The translations under genes and the position numbers were made by a program. Below are positions 1-8,874 of a stretch of DNA of 64,000 nucleotides, piece after piece. Position 1 is the stretch's first letter. Each line of letters starts with the position of its first letter. Under the pieces are notes generated by a model. It was not told the DNA's origin, ran no database searches, and was given only the letters and a program-made list of their open reading frames with translations. The stretch spans positions 3,658,001-3,722,000 of the forward strand of contig NZ_JAUCES010000005.1 of the NCBI RefSeq assembly GCF_030348825.1, in the 5' to 3' direction. The stretch is from Fictibacillus sp. b24. GTDB taxonomy: Bacteria > Bacillota > Bacilli > Bacillales > Fictibacillaceae.

Positions 1-885
1 GATTACTGGAACACGGTCTCCTGCTCTTTCTTTAATGATTTCAATACGAGGACGTGTATCTTCTACACCGCGTCTAGGCTCTGACCAGAAATCCATCAAA
101 GAAACGTGCAGGTAATCTAGATTCTTTACGCTTAATGCATCAACAAGTGCTAATGTGTCTGCCATCGTGATTCCAGGTGTTTCCGGCTCTTCTGGTGAGA
201 AGCGGTAGCCCACGATGAATGTATCATCAGCGTGTTCTGCCACTGCTTTTTTAACAGAATCTACTACAGCAAGTGGAAACGCCATACGCTTTTCTAATGA
301 ACCTCCCCACTGATCCTCGCGACGATTAGCATGCGGAGAAAAGAACTGCTGAATCAAGTAACCATTCGCTCCATGAATTTCAACACCGTCAAAACCAGCT
401 TCAATAGCGCGCCTTGTCGCTTCTCCAAAATCACGTATGACCGAAGCTACCTCATCAGAAGTTAACGGGCGAGGCACTGGTTTGCCTTCAGCTGAAGGAA
501 TATCACTTGCACTTACCACATCGCCGTTTGGAACTAGCTCAGGCGGTACTTCACGGCCGCCGTGAAAAATCTGAAGAATTGCTTTTGAACCTTTTGCTTG
601 AATAGCAGAAGCTAAACGGCGAAGACTCGGAATCATGTCATCCGTATCTCCTGCAAACTCTCCCGGAAATCCTTTACCATTGGCTGTTACATTTGTACAA
701 GCTGTGATCACCATGCCAACACCTTCAGAACGGCGCTCATAATATTGGATTTCTTCGTTAGTTACTGTTCCATCAGGATTGGATGAGAAGTTTGTCATGG
801 GTGCCATCACAACTCGGTTTTTAAGTTCTACACCATTTTTAAAGCTAAATGTTTTAAATAATGGTGCGTATTTTTCGTTCATCAT
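1..885 (-). CDS. NADH:flavin oxidoreductase, old yellow enzyme family (partial, C-terminus outside window)
   Basis: The first 295 residues of an FMN-dependent ene-reductase of the old yellow enzyme family; the frame stays open to the left edge. The N-terminal region reads LFKTFSFKNGVELKNRVVMA, the usual start of the TIM barrel with its PMTN segment. Around residue 175 there is the family motif IHGANGYLIQQFFSP, which contributes substrate- and flavin-binding residues, followed by NRREDQWGGS. The ATG at 885 is preceded by GAGGTG nine bases upstream; a second ATG follows directly. The gene is divergent from tspO. Members reduce activated C=C bonds with NAD(P)H; the natural substrate here is unknown. 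Family call is firm, substrate not. Confidence 0.9.
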   Translation of the reverse strand, partial: MMNEKYAPLFKTFSFKNGVELKNRVVMAPMTNFSSNPDGTVTNEEIQYYERRSEGVGMVITACTNVTANGKGFPGEFAGDTDDMIPSLRRLASAIQAKGSKAILQIFHGGREVPPELVPNGDVVSASDIPSAEGKPVPRPLTSDEVASVIRDFGEATRRAIEAGFDGVEIHGANGYLIQQFFSPHANRREDQWGGSLEKRMAFPLAVVDSVKKAVAEHADDTFIVGYRFSPEEPETPGITMADTLALVDALSVKNLDYLHVSLMDFWSEPRRGVEDTRPRIEIIKERAGDRVPVI

Positions 886-1076
886 GCTGCTTTCCACCTC
901 TTTATTTAATCACTTAATAACTTTCTTTTTTAAAGTAACTATTATATTAATACCCACAATTCAGAAAAGCAAAAGTTACGCTTCTGTTTTAATAATAATT
1001 TATTAAGGGAAAAGTATAATTCTAAGAAATGCAGTCTACTGCCTGCTCTATTTACACTACAACTCAGGAGGTAATC

Positions 1077-1535
1077 ATGAAAAAATCCAGTATAGCCGTG
1101 TTTATTATTATCTTTGCCTCGTTCTATGTTTCCAGTATTCTGTTTCCCATCGACAAGGAGTGGTATGACGCACTAAATAAGCCATCATGGACTCCATCAG
1201 GGCAAACAATCGGCATGATCTGGACTGTATTGTTTACTTTAATCGCCTTATCCGCTACTCTTATTTACAATCAATATGGTTTTAAACCAATTAGTTTTTG
1301 GATTCTTTTTGTAGTCAATTATGTATTGAATCAGGCTTTCAGTTATTTTCAGTTCACACAAAAAGATTTGTTATTAGCTACCTTTGATGCATTTTTGATC
1401 GCTGTGACCACTTTGCTTTTAGTCATTTATGCAAGTCGTTTAAGAAAAGTCTCAGGATGGCTGCTTATTCCGTATCTTCTCTGGAGTTCATTTGCTACCT
1501 ACTTATCCTGGACGATCTACAGCATGAATGCATAA
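1077..1535 (+). CDS. tspO: TspO/MBR family tryptophan-rich sensory membrane protein
   Basis: A 152-residue integral membrane protein with five predicted hydrophobic segments, the normal size for bacterial TspO (translocator protein/peripheral benzodiazepine receptor). The family signature is clear: LNKPSWTPSGQTIGMIWTVL near residues 30-50, and tryptophans and aromatic residues through the later helices. The start is the ATG at 1077, because AGGAGG lies six bases before it; an upstream in-frame ATG has no ribosome site. TspO proteins bind porphyrins and related ligands and are linked to stress responses; the role in this organism is not shown. A single gene, divergent from the flavin oxidoreductase, followed by a strong hairpin. 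Confidence 0.92.
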   Translation: MKKSSIAVFIIIFASFYVSSILFPIDKEWYDALNKPSWTPSGQTIGMIWTVLFTLIALSATLIYNQYGFKPISFWILFVVNYVLNQAFSYFQFTQKDLLLATFDAFLIAVTTLLLVIYASRLRKVSGWLLIPYLLWSSFATYLSWTIYSMNA

Positions 1536-1552
1536 ACAAAAATGTCTATACC

Positions 1553-1594
1553 AAAAAGAGATCTAACCTTTTCAGAAGGCTAGATCTCTTTTAT
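1553..1594. terminator. Bidirectional rho-independent terminator
   Basis: An inverted repeat built on AAAAGAGATCTA and TAGATCTCTTTT, with T-rich ends on both strands. It lies between the convergent tspO and VCBS-protein genes and can serve both. Confidence 0.85.
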
Positions 1595-2307
1595 TATGTT
1601 CCTGAAATCGCTACATATTGATTCTGTAGAACAAACCGATTGTCCTTCCATCCTAACGTGTTCACCACATAACCTAGTGCGTCTGCGTTATATAACCCTG
1701 CTATCTTTTGATATGCGGAAAGTTCGTATACCCCATCATAATTGAAGTCGATGGGATATAATCCGCTCAAAGGATTCACAAAGCCAGTGATCGGTTTCTT
1801 CAGCTTGCCATTTTTATCATATATTTCGTTTAGATATTCTGAATCTCGTTTCGAAATATCAATTATATAGGTTTTCCCATTACTCTTACTGACAACTCTG
1901 ACTTTGTAGTTGTCCTCATAGATTACATCATATTCAAAAGTGGCATTGTATACGTTGAAATTAAACATCTCTTGAGGGTTGTTTCCGATAAACGAGTATA
2001 CATAATGATACATGAATCCTCCGCTGCCGCCAGAATTAATGCTGATTAACACATCTGAAACACCGTTACCTGTAAAATCACCAAGAAACAGAGTTGGATT
2101 GTAGCCCGCATTTTCAGATAGAGGCACTCTTGTTTGCGCCCCTGTTCTTCCGTCCTTCACATGAAGCGTAATGTTCTCAATAAATGGACTGTCCTGACTC
2201 TTAGTACCCGTTAAAAAGACATCATCTGGCACACGATCTCCTGTAACATCTCCCTTAGCAAAAGCAACAACACTTGGAGTAACTCTATAATTATAGTGGT
2301 TATACAT
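1594..2307 (-). CDS. VCBS/FG-GAP repeat-containing protein
   Basis: A 237-residue protein with three calcium-binding-like FG-GAP/VCBS repeats: GDVTGDRVPDDVFLTG near residue 19, GDFTGNGVSDVLIS near 77, and DFNYDGVYELSAY near 198. These Asp/Asn/Gly loops are typical of small beta-propeller-like proteins found widely in Bacillus. There is no signal peptide, so if it reaches the surface it does so by another route, for example inclusion in a spore coat; that is speculation. The ATG at 2307 has AAGGAG just upstream. It stands alone, convergent with tspO. Function unknown. Confidence 0.75.
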   Translation of the reverse strand: MYNHYNYRVTPSVVAFAKGDVTGDRVPDDVFLTGTKSQDSPFIENITLHVKDGRTGAQTRVPLSENAGYNPTLFLGDFTGNGVSDVLISINSGGSGGFMYHYVYSFIGNNPQEMFNFNVYNATFEYDVIYEDNYKVRVVSKSNGKTYIIDISKRDSEYLNEIYDKNGKLKKPITGFVNPLSGLYPIDFNYDGVYELSAYQKIAGLYNADALGYVVNTLGWKDNRFVLQNQYVAISGT

Positions 2308-2388
2308 AACATGCTCCTTGTTAGATGAAGTTTACTAACATGTTATGGGCACCTGATGTGATTGACACAGCCGTATTTAAATTTAACT

Positions 2389-2450
2389 TGAATAAAATAA
2401 AACAAATCCTCGCCGCCACTGAAGATTACTCAACAGCTGCAACAAGGATT
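2389..2450 (-). terminator. Terminator after the second xylF-like gene
   Basis: On the minus strand AATCCTTGTTGC pairs with GGCGGCGAGGATT (12 pairs, three of them G-U), followed by TTTGTTTTATTTTATT. It overlaps the stop codon of the upstream gene. Confidence 0.75.
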
Positions 2451-3546
2451 ATTTATCCTGGCTCTCATATACATCATCTCTAGAATGAAATCCGTCCGCG
2501 ATGATCGTCTCGTCAAGATTTCCTTTATCGACGGCGATCGGAGACAGCAAAACAGATGGGACCTCAATTTTTCCGTTATTTATCTTTCGCTCTGTTTTGA
2601 TAGGTATCCCTTTTGCCATTTCAACGGCCAATTCTGCAGCTTTTTCTGATAATGCCTGAATGGGTTTATAAACCGTCATTACTTGAGTACCTGTAACGAT
2701 TCTCTGCACTCCCGCAAGCTCCGCATCTTGTCCAGCTACGGGAATTTTCCCTGCAAGCCCTTGTGCTTCAAGCGCTTGTATGACACCGCCGGCTGTGGCA
2801 TCGTTCGCCGCAATTACGGCATTGATCTCATTTCCATTAGCTTTCAGTGCAGACTCCATATTTTTAAAGGCATTAGCAGGTGTCCAATCTTTGGACCACT
2901 GATCGTATACAACCGTAATAACTCCTTTATCAATTAACGGCTGTAAGACTCGAAATACTCCTTTTTTGAATAGATGAGCATTATTATCCGTTTCGGCCCC
3001 GCCTATATACACGTACTTTCCATTCGGAACTAGCTTTGTTATCGCTCTTGCTTGAAGCTCTCCTACCTTTTCGTTGTCAAAAGATACGTACATGTCGAGG
3101 TCAGCATTTTTGACAAGGCGGTCGTAAGCCATCACTTTAATTCCAGCTGAATGGGCTTTTTTGACGATCGCCGCCATTGCTTCAGCATTATGAGGAACGA
3201 CAACAAGCAGATCGACTCCATTTTGAATGAGTGTTTCAGCTTGAGCAATCTGCACGGAATCATCCCCATTCGCTGCTAAAATTTCTACTTCTGCCCCAAG
3301 ATTCTCTACGGCTTTTTTAAAGAGATCTTTGTCCTTAAGCCAGCGTTCTTCCAATAGTGTATCCATAGAAAAGCCAATCTTAATTTTTTCTTCTATCATT
3401 GATTTGCTGTTTATCTTTTCAGTTTTAGAAGGGATCGCTTTTCCAAGTGTGCCATTACTCGTACTGTCTTTTTCGCAGGCTAAACCTGCGCAAATCAATA
3501 CTATGAACAATAGGATGAGGCTTACACGATTTACGATTCTACCCAT
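2449..3546 (-). CDS. Sugar ABC transporter substrate-binding lipoprotein, XylF/ChvE type (second copy)
   Basis: A 365-residue exported binding protein of the periplasmic-binding-protein-like I class. The N-terminus has a hydrophobic segment ending in LICAGLACE, a slightly irregular lipobox with the anchor Cys at about residue 24. The body reads IKIGFSMDTLLEERWLKDKD, then NGVDLLVVVPHNAEAMA and VAGQDAELAGVQRIVTGTQ, which are hallmarks of xylose/multiple-sugar binding proteins. It is the last gene of the sensor operon, 45 bp after the response regulator, and is paralogous to the xylF gene that starts at 11587. It may deliver sugar to the same XylGH permease or widen its ligand range; that is inference. 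A terminator overlaps its stop. Confidence 0.88.
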   Translation of the reverse strand: MGRIVNRVSLILLFIVLICAGLACEKDSTSNGTLGKAIPSKTEKINSKSMIEEKIKIGFSMDTLLEERWLKDKDLFKKAVENLGAEVEILAANGDDSVQIAQAETLIQNGVDLLVVVPHNAEAMAAIVKKAHSAGIKVMAYDRLVKNADLDMYVSFDNEKVGELQARAITKLVPNGKYVYIGGAETDNNAHLFKKGVFRVLQPLIDKGVITVVYDQWSKDWTPANAFKNMESALKANGNEINAVIAANDATAGGVIQALEAQGLAGKIPVAGQDAELAGVQRIVTGTQVMTVYKPIQALSEKAAELAVEMAKGIPIKTERKINNGKIEVPSVLLSPIAVDKGNLDETIIADGFHSRDDVYESQDK

Positions 3547-3571
3547 TGATGATGCTCCTTTTTACGTGCCT

Positions 3572-5092
3572 TCATCCTTTTCTGCCAAGAACAGCCCTGC
3601 GATATTCTGTAGGTGAAAGCGCAACCATTTTTTTGAACACCTTGCTAAAATAATTTGGTTCGTGATACCCAACCTCAAACGTAATTTCTTTTAAGCTTTT
3701 TTCTGGATCTGCCATCAATTTCTTTGCCTTTTCAATTCGGCATTCTGTCAGAAAATCAATATAGTTGATCCCTAGCTTTTCTTTGAACATCTTGCTGATA
3801 TAAATTGGACTTAAGCCCACTTTTCTTCCTAATGCCTCAAGAGATATATCTTCATGTGAGTGTTTTACAATATATTGTTTGATCTGATGAATCGTATCCG
3901 CCTCAAGCTGTTCATAATGTTCTTCGTACGAAGTTCTCACTTGTTTTAAGAGATGCTCTGATTCGGACCGAAGTTGACGGTAGTCCTGAGATTGATAGGA
4001 AAAAAGAGGTGTTTCAGTTTCCACTCCCATTTCGCTCATCACTCTTGCCGCTACCCAAAATAATTCAAGGACACGCTGTTGCGTTTGGAGCAAATCTGCT
4101 CCTTCATTCGAGCAACGTTGAATTAAATCCATCACATTCTTATGAACCTCATCCCACTTTCCTAATCGGATCTCATCGAAAAACTGTTTTTCACGCTGTT
4201 TGGATTGATGTTTGTCTTCTGTACTCTCAAGCACTGGAACATCATGATAAAATCGGTATTTCACAGGCAGTGAGGTATCCATTGTGGCAATTAAAGATTC
4301 CTGGTAAGACTGGCGAACTTGATTTAAAGAATGACACACGTTTCCAATTCCTATGAACCATACCTCGCCTGAACTTACTTTTTTCAGAGAGAGAATATCT
4401 TTTGCAAGGGAAATCGCTTGTGAACGGAAAGAACAGCCTGGTTTTCGAAAAACGATTATGGGTAGCTGTCGGCCATACAATGCACCAACCCACCCACTCG
4501 TTGATTTCCTAACCTTTTCTTTGACCAACGAATAAAGGTTTTCCCCGCCTTTTGGAAGCAGAATACTCATTACAAACGGTTCATCGGTTGAAGAAATGTC
4601 GAGCATATCAACGAGCATATCCAAGTGCACTTCATGTACATGATCGAACAAAAGCTGAGTTACGACATCCGTTTCGACAAGCGGCAGCGTTTTTTCTAAA
4701 ACTTCAAGAGATCTGCGCTCTTCAGTGATCTCCTTCAACACCTTTCCGACCGTCTCCTCAATCTCGCTCACTCTGCTCGGCTTCAATAAGTAATCCTTCA
4801 CACCTAGCTTGATTGCCTGGCGAGCATAATCAAACATATCAAAAGCCGTAATCATCACAAACTTAATGAAAGGATTAGTAGATGTAATCTGCTGAATGGC
4901 TTCAAGACCGTTCATTCCTGGCATCTGAATGTCCATCATTACTAAGTCAGGATTTAATTCAGCTGCTGCTTGCACAGCGATTTTTCCATTTTTCGCTTGA
5001 TGAATCTCGATATCAGGAAACGCCTTTTGCAGAATGACCTGCAGCCCTTCCCGTTCAATCTGCTCGTCATCAACGATCAAGAGTTTGAGCAT
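3572..5092 (-). CDS. Response regulator with receiver and AraC-type DNA-binding domains (YesN family)
   Basis: A 506-residue transcription regulator. An N-terminal receiver domain (about 1-120) carries the acidic pair DDE and the phospho-acceptor Asp in VMMDIQMPG (residue 54). A long middle region of about 270 residues follows. A C-terminal AraC helix-turn-helix pair reads LEALGRKVGLSPIYISKMFKEKLG and ITFEVGYHEPNYFSKVFKKM. The ATG at 5092 is chosen because GAGGGGG lies ten bases upstream; a TTG three codons earlier is too close to it. It overlaps the end of the kinase gene by 23 bp, so the two are co-translated. The expected target is the xylFGH promoter, by analogy with known XylFII-LytS-YesN systems of clostridia. 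Confidence 0.9.
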   Translation of the reverse strand: MLKLLIVDDEQIEREGLQVILQKAFPDIEIHQAKNGKIAVQAAAELNPDLVMMDIQMPGMNGLEAIQQITSTNPFIKFVMITAFDMFDYARQAIKLGVKDYLLKPSRVSEIEETVGKVLKEITEERRSLEVLEKTLPLVETDVVTQLLFDHVHEVHLDMLVDMLDISSTDEPFVMSILLPKGGENLYSLVKEKVRKSTSGWVGALYGRQLPIIVFRKPGCSFRSQAISLAKDILSLKKVSSGEVWFIGIGNVCHSLNQVRQSYQESLIATMDTSLPVKYRFYHDVPVLESTEDKHQSKQREKQFFDEIRLGKWDEVHKNVMDLIQRCSNEGADLLQTQQRVLELFWVAARVMSEMGVETETPLFSYQSQDYRQLRSESEHLLKQVRTSYEEHYEQLEADTIHQIKQYIVKHSHEDISLEALGRKVGLSPIYISKMFKEKLGINYIDFLTECRIEKAKKLMADPEKSLKEITFEVGYHEPNYFSKVFKKMVALSPTEYRRAVLGRKG

Positions 5093-6533
5093 GCTGTTCA
5101 ATCCCCCTCGTTTTTGGAATTCTTATTAACACATTCGTACCTGCACCCATCTCACTTTGAATATCCATCAGGTTTTCCATCCCATAAAAAAGTTGAAGCC
5201 TCTTCACAACATTGGTAAACCCTATTCCTGTTGAAGTACTATTCGTCTCGACAAGCTCACCCTTTAAAATCTGTATTCTTATATTCTCAGGAATGCCAGG
5301 TCCATCGTCCTCCACTTCAATGATCACCATGTCATCATCATCTTTGATTCGAAGCCAGACCTGCCCGCCATCTTCTCTTGGCTCAACCGCATAGATCACA
5401 GCGTTTTCAATAATAGGCTGCAGAGTCAGGCCTGGAATCTGAACGTCTAAACATGATTGATCAATATCGAGGTGCAATGTGAGCCGGTCAGTAAACCTTG
5501 CTTTTTGGATGTTCATGTATTGCTGAATCACCATGACTTCATCCTGAAGCGTAACGGATTTATCTAGCCATTTTAAGTTGTATCTTAAGAGACCGGCCAC
5601 ACTTACAAGCAAGTCACTTGTTTCTTCTGATCCTTCCAAATAAGCCTTCTTCGAGAGCGTATTTAGCGTGTTAAATAAAAAGTGAGGATTGATCTGACTT
5701 TGAAGATTCTTAAGCTGGCTCTCCTGCAACAGAAGCTTGCTTTGCTGCAGTTCATGCTCAAGCTGCGCCTTCTGCTGTATTTCCTGAAATAGGTTATTTA
5801 TATTGATCCGCATTCGGTTAAAGGTTTGAGCAAGAAATGAGATTTCATCGTTTGACTCAACCTTGATCTCTTTGTCAAATCGTCCTGCAGACAGCTCATT
5901 CGCCGCAAGAGTCAGCTGCTGCACCGGTCTCGTGATACTTAAACTAAACCAATATGTAATCACCAGCAACAGAAGTGTTATGAGAAGCATAAGCCAAATT
6001 CCCAGCTTCTTAAATTCAGCAGATTGATCAATAATTCCTCTGTAAAATCGCTCGTAAGTCTTCAGCTCTGTGTCAATTAACGTAAGCGTCATTTCTGATA
6101 TGTACTTTGAGAGACGCGTTGCTTCTGTGAACTCTTTGTTTGAGGTCTCGGTGTCGGACTCAGCATAGAACATAAGCGAACGGTCTGTAGTTTCAATCAA
6201 ACTGTCAACAAGGTTCATGTAGTTTATGAGAGCAAATTCGTTTTCTGAATTTCTTAGTTTCCCAATTTCCATTTTTGCCTCGTTAAGTTTTTCTTTGCTA
6301 TGATTAAGGTTATCCAAATTATCTTCAGACGGTTCAAGCAAGAAGTTATTAAGATCGGTGACCATTTGTTGACTGCTGCTCGTCACTGAATTCATGCTCA
6401 AATATCGCTGTAAAATATCATTGTATTGATTTTGCGTTTTTTGATTATAGTAGGTAAGCGCTATCCAAATTACGGCCATGATGATCAGAACGACTGATGC
6501 GAGCATCCATATTTTCTTCTGAATTCTGTTCAT
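5070..6533 (-). CDS. Sensor histidine kinase, LytS/YesM type with HAMP domain
   Basis: A 487-residue membrane kinase. TM1 lies near residues 9-29 and TM2 near 176-200, enclosing an extracellular sensor of about 145 residues. A HAMP linker follows (TRPVQQLTLAANELSAGRFD), then a coiled coil. The His_kinase signature is LQSQINPHFLFNTLNTLS with the phospho-accepting His at residue 284. The ATPase domain shows IENAVIYAVEP and EVEDDGPGIPENI. The N box is variant (NAVIYA) but fits this family. It overlaps the upstream binding-protein gene by 4 bp and the regulator gene by 23 bp. The sensor is probably read through contact with the neighbouring binding protein rather than direct sugar binding. Confidence 0.92.
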   Translation of the reverse strand: MNRIQKKIWMLASVVLIIMAVIWIALTYYNQKTQNQYNDILQRYLSMNSVTSSSQQMVTDLNNFLLEPSEDNLDNLNHSKEKLNEAKMEIGKLRNSENEFALINYMNLVDSLIETTDRSLMFYAESDTETSNKEFTEATRLSKYISEMTLTLIDTELKTYERFYRGIIDQSAEFKKLGIWLMLLITLLLLVITYWFSLSITRPVQQLTLAANELSAGRFDKEIKVESNDEISFLAQTFNRMRININNLFQEIQQKAQLEHELQQSKLLLQESQLKNLQSQINPHFLFNTLNTLSKKAYLEGSEETSDLLVSVAGLLRYNLKWLDKSVTLQDEVMVIQQYMNIQKARFTDRLTLHLDIDQSCLDVQIPGLTLQPIIENAVIYAVEPREDGGQVWLRIKDDDDMVIIEVEDDGPGIPENIRIQILKGELVETNSTSTGIGFTNVVKRLQLFYGMENLMDIQSEMGAGTNVLIRIPKTRGIEQHAQTLDR

Positions 6534-7507
6534 TTCTCATCCATCGCCTTTATCATTCGAATTTCGCTTAAATACCCATCCGCATCAAGAGGAACCGTCT
6601 CATTCTCCAACCATTGCATTAAAACATCTACGCTTTTTTTCCCCATCATCTCTGGTGACTGCTCAATCACACCATCCAACTTTTTTTGGTTAAGCAGTGT
6701 GATCGATTCAGATCCATCATCAAAAGAATAAATAAAATAGGGCTCTACCTGTCCGCGTCTGCCGATCTCTTGAATCATAGCTCCAGCAATATTAGCGTTC
6801 ACGGCAATAAAACTGTCCGCATCCGGGTACTGATTCAACAGATCTCTTGTTTTTGCGATGACTTGCTCTCTCGCCTCAGGTGTTTCTGCATATACCGTTT
6901 TTACATTAGGAAAGCTTTGAAGCACCTCTTTAATGCCTGTAAGCCTTTGCTCCTGATAATACTCTTGTTGGCTATCACTTAATAAGATGAGATTTCCTTC
7001 CTGTCCCATGTCTGATAGCATGAGCTTCGCAATCATTCTTCCAGCCAAGTGCTGATCCGAGCCAACGTACGTTTTTCTGAAACTTTCTGCCTTTGGTACG
7101 TCATTCGCAACCGTAATGATAGGAATGCCATAAAACGCGGCTTTAACTTTGGTCAATTCTTTAAATCTATCGGTATCCAGACCTTGTACGATAATGCCGT
7201 CCACTTTCGACTGAATGGCAATCTCCAGCTTTTTCAGAAAATCATCCTCGTTCTTGCCGTAGCTTCCCCATACTTCAAGGCTAGCTCCGTCCTTTTCAGC
7301 TTGTTGTGCAGCACCTTTTCCAACCTTATCCCAAAACGGTGTTTCCAGTTCTTGAGTGATGAGTACAATACGAAAACGGTCCTCTTTCTGAGATGAGGCA
7401 GCAGGCAGTTTCCAATCAGACTGAAACGCTTTTTGTGCCGTTGTAAACGTTAAATAACTTAGGAAGATACATATAAGACTCAGAAAGATTAATCCAGCTT
7501 TGCGCAA
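6530..7507 (-). CDS. Membrane-anchored sugar-binding sensor protein of a three-component system (XylFII-like)
   Basis: A 325-residue periplasmic-binding-protein I fold with an N-terminal hydrophobic anchor (about residues 5-25) and no lipobox Cys. Key segments are RIVLITQELETPFWDKVGKGA, VDGIIVQGLDTDRF, IITVANDVP and FIYSFDDGSESITLL. It starts with TTG at 7507, preceded by GGGG at normal spacing, and is the first gene of the sensor operon. Its 4-bp overlap with the kinase gene points to a fixed complex. In clostridia a homologous protein (XylFII) binds xylose and activates the LytS kinase from outside the cell. That this one senses xylose is inference; ribose or another sugar is possible. Confidence 0.85.
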   Translation of the reverse strand: MRKAGLIFLSLICIFLSYLTFTTAQKAFQSDWKLPAASSQKEDRFRIVLITQELETPFWDKVGKGAAQQAEKDGASLEVWGSYGKNEDDFLKKLEIAIQSKVDGIIVQGLDTDRFKELTKVKAAFYGIPIITVANDVPKAESFRKTYVGSDQHLAGRMIAKLMLSDMGQEGNLILLSDSQQEYYQEQRLTGIKEVLQSFPNVKTVYAETPEAREQVIAKTRDLLNQYPDADSFIAVNANIAGAMIQEIGRRGQVEPYFIYSFDDGSESITLLNQKKLDGVIEQSPEMMGKKSVDVLMQWLENETVPLDADGYLSEIRMIKAMDEK

Positions 7508-7617
7508 GTGAAGTATCCCCTTTTTTTCCGATAATTTACTAATCTTATTTTATCATAATGAACTTGATGAGAATGCTCATTCATTTACCAATTATAGGTA
7601 TATGATAGGTGTTTAAG

Positions 7618-7661
7618 CGTTAAAAAAGTGAAGACATCTTCTAGCATGATGTCTCCACTTT
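7618..7661 (-). terminator. Terminator after xylH
   Basis: Minus-strand hairpin AAAGTGGAGACATC / GATGTCTTCACTTT followed by a T run. It separates the xylFGH transport operon from the downstream sensor operon, so the two are separate transcription units. Confidence 0.88.
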
Positions 7662-7687
7662 CTTCCCAAAATTTGTTGCGATTTTGG

Positions 7688-8863
7688 CTATCCTCTCTTT
7701 TTACGTGTCATCACATCAAAAAGTACGGCTGCGACCAACACGCCGCCTCTAATCATGTACTGCATAGAAACCCCAACTCCAAGAAGGTTCATACCGCTTG
7801 ATAAAGAAGCCATAACAATGGCACCAATGATGGCACCTGTTACTTTCCCTACGCCACCTGCAGAAGATACACCACCAACATAAGCCGCTGCGATGGCATC
7901 AAGCTCAAAAAGAGTTCCTGCTGTTGTCGTAGCCGACTGAAGTCGTGATGTAAAGAGAATACCTGAGAGCGCAGCAAGCATACCCATAGAACCAAATACC
8001 ATATAAGTGATTTTATTAACGTTAATTCCACTTAAGTGCGCAGCTTCCGGGTTGCTTCCGACCGCGTAAATGTGACGTCCCAACACCGTTTTCGTTGTTA
8101 AAAAATGATACACCACAACGACAAGCAGCATGATGACAACCGTCCAGGAGAACCCGTTATAACCCGCTAAAATCCAAGTAACATAAGCAATGATTGCTGA
8201 AACAAAGACTAGTTTGAAAGTAAAAATCCCTTTGGAAACAACATCAAACTGATATTTAATCTTGTTACGGCGCGTAGAGATCTCGCTGTAAATATAGAAT
8301 AAGATTGATAGTAAACCTAGAATAAGAGATAAGAGATGCAGGCCATTTACAATCATAAGAGAAGGAATAAATCCGTTTCCGATTGCGTTAAACGCATCGT
8401 CTTTAATAATGATCGTCCCCGTTTTCTCTGTTACTTGCAATAGCGCACCGCGGAAAATAAGCATACCTGCAAGTGTAGCTACGAACGAAGGAATGGCGTA
8501 TTTTGCAATCAGTAAACCATTAAACAGACCGATAAAGATTCCAAACACAAGGATTACTGGAATGGTCACATAAACAGGCAGCCCCATCTTTGTTAAAAGA
8601 ATAGCGGCGATTGCACCTAGAAATCCAGCTGCAAACCCAACAGATAAATCAATATGACGGATAACGATGACAAGCGTCATTCCCACTGCTAGTACAGCAA
8701 TGTAACCCGTGGAATCTAATAGATTACTAATATTACGAGAAGACATAAACAGCCCATCCGTCATGATGGAGAAAGTAAGCATAATTACAAACAAGGCAAT
8801 ATACATCCCATAATCACGGATATTCTCTTTCACTAACGATCTTGCTTCATTGATAAATTCCAT
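7688..8863 (-). CDS. xylH: Sugar ABC transporter permease, XylH type
   Basis: A 391-residue permease of the BPD_transp_2 (RbsC/XylH) family with about ten hydrophobic segments. Recognisable regions are NISNLLDSTGYIAVLAVGMTLVIVIRHIDLSVG near the N-terminus, the conserved AVGSNPEAAHLSGINVNKI loop that contacts the ATPase, and AYVGGVSSAGGVGKVTGAIIGA near the end. The extra loop of about 40 residues around IYSEISTRRNKIKYQ is typical of XylH and absent from RbsC. It is the third gene of xylFGH, 11 bp after xylG, and ends at a strong terminator. Confidence 0.92.
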   Translation of the reverse strand: MEFINEARSLVKENIRDYGMYIALFVIMLTFSIMTDGLFMSSRNISNLLDSTGYIAVLAVGMTLVIVIRHIDLSVGFAAGFLGAIAAILLTKMGLPVYVTIPVILVFGIFIGLFNGLLIAKYAIPSFVATLAGMLIFRGALLQVTEKTGTIIIKDDAFNAIGNGFIPSLMIVNGLHLLSLILGLLSILFYIYSEISTRRNKIKYQFDVVSKGIFTFKLVFVSAIIAYVTWILAGYNGFSWTVVIMLLVVVVYHFLTTKTVLGRHIYAVGSNPEAAHLSGINVNKITYMVFGSMGMLAALSGILFTSRLQSATTTAGTLFELDAIAAAYVGGVSSAGGVGKVTGAIIGAIVMASLSSGMNLLGVGVSMQYMIRGGVLVAAVLFDVMTRKKRG

Positions 8864-8874
8864 GTGTTAACCCC

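Noticed and set aside
1-885. Flavin oxidoreductase as a broken gene
   Set aside because: Only the window edge cuts it; there is no stop or frameshift in the 295 codons seen.
1029-1076. Longer start for TspO at 1029
   Set aside because: The AGGAGG site lies inside the extension and points to the ATG at 1077.
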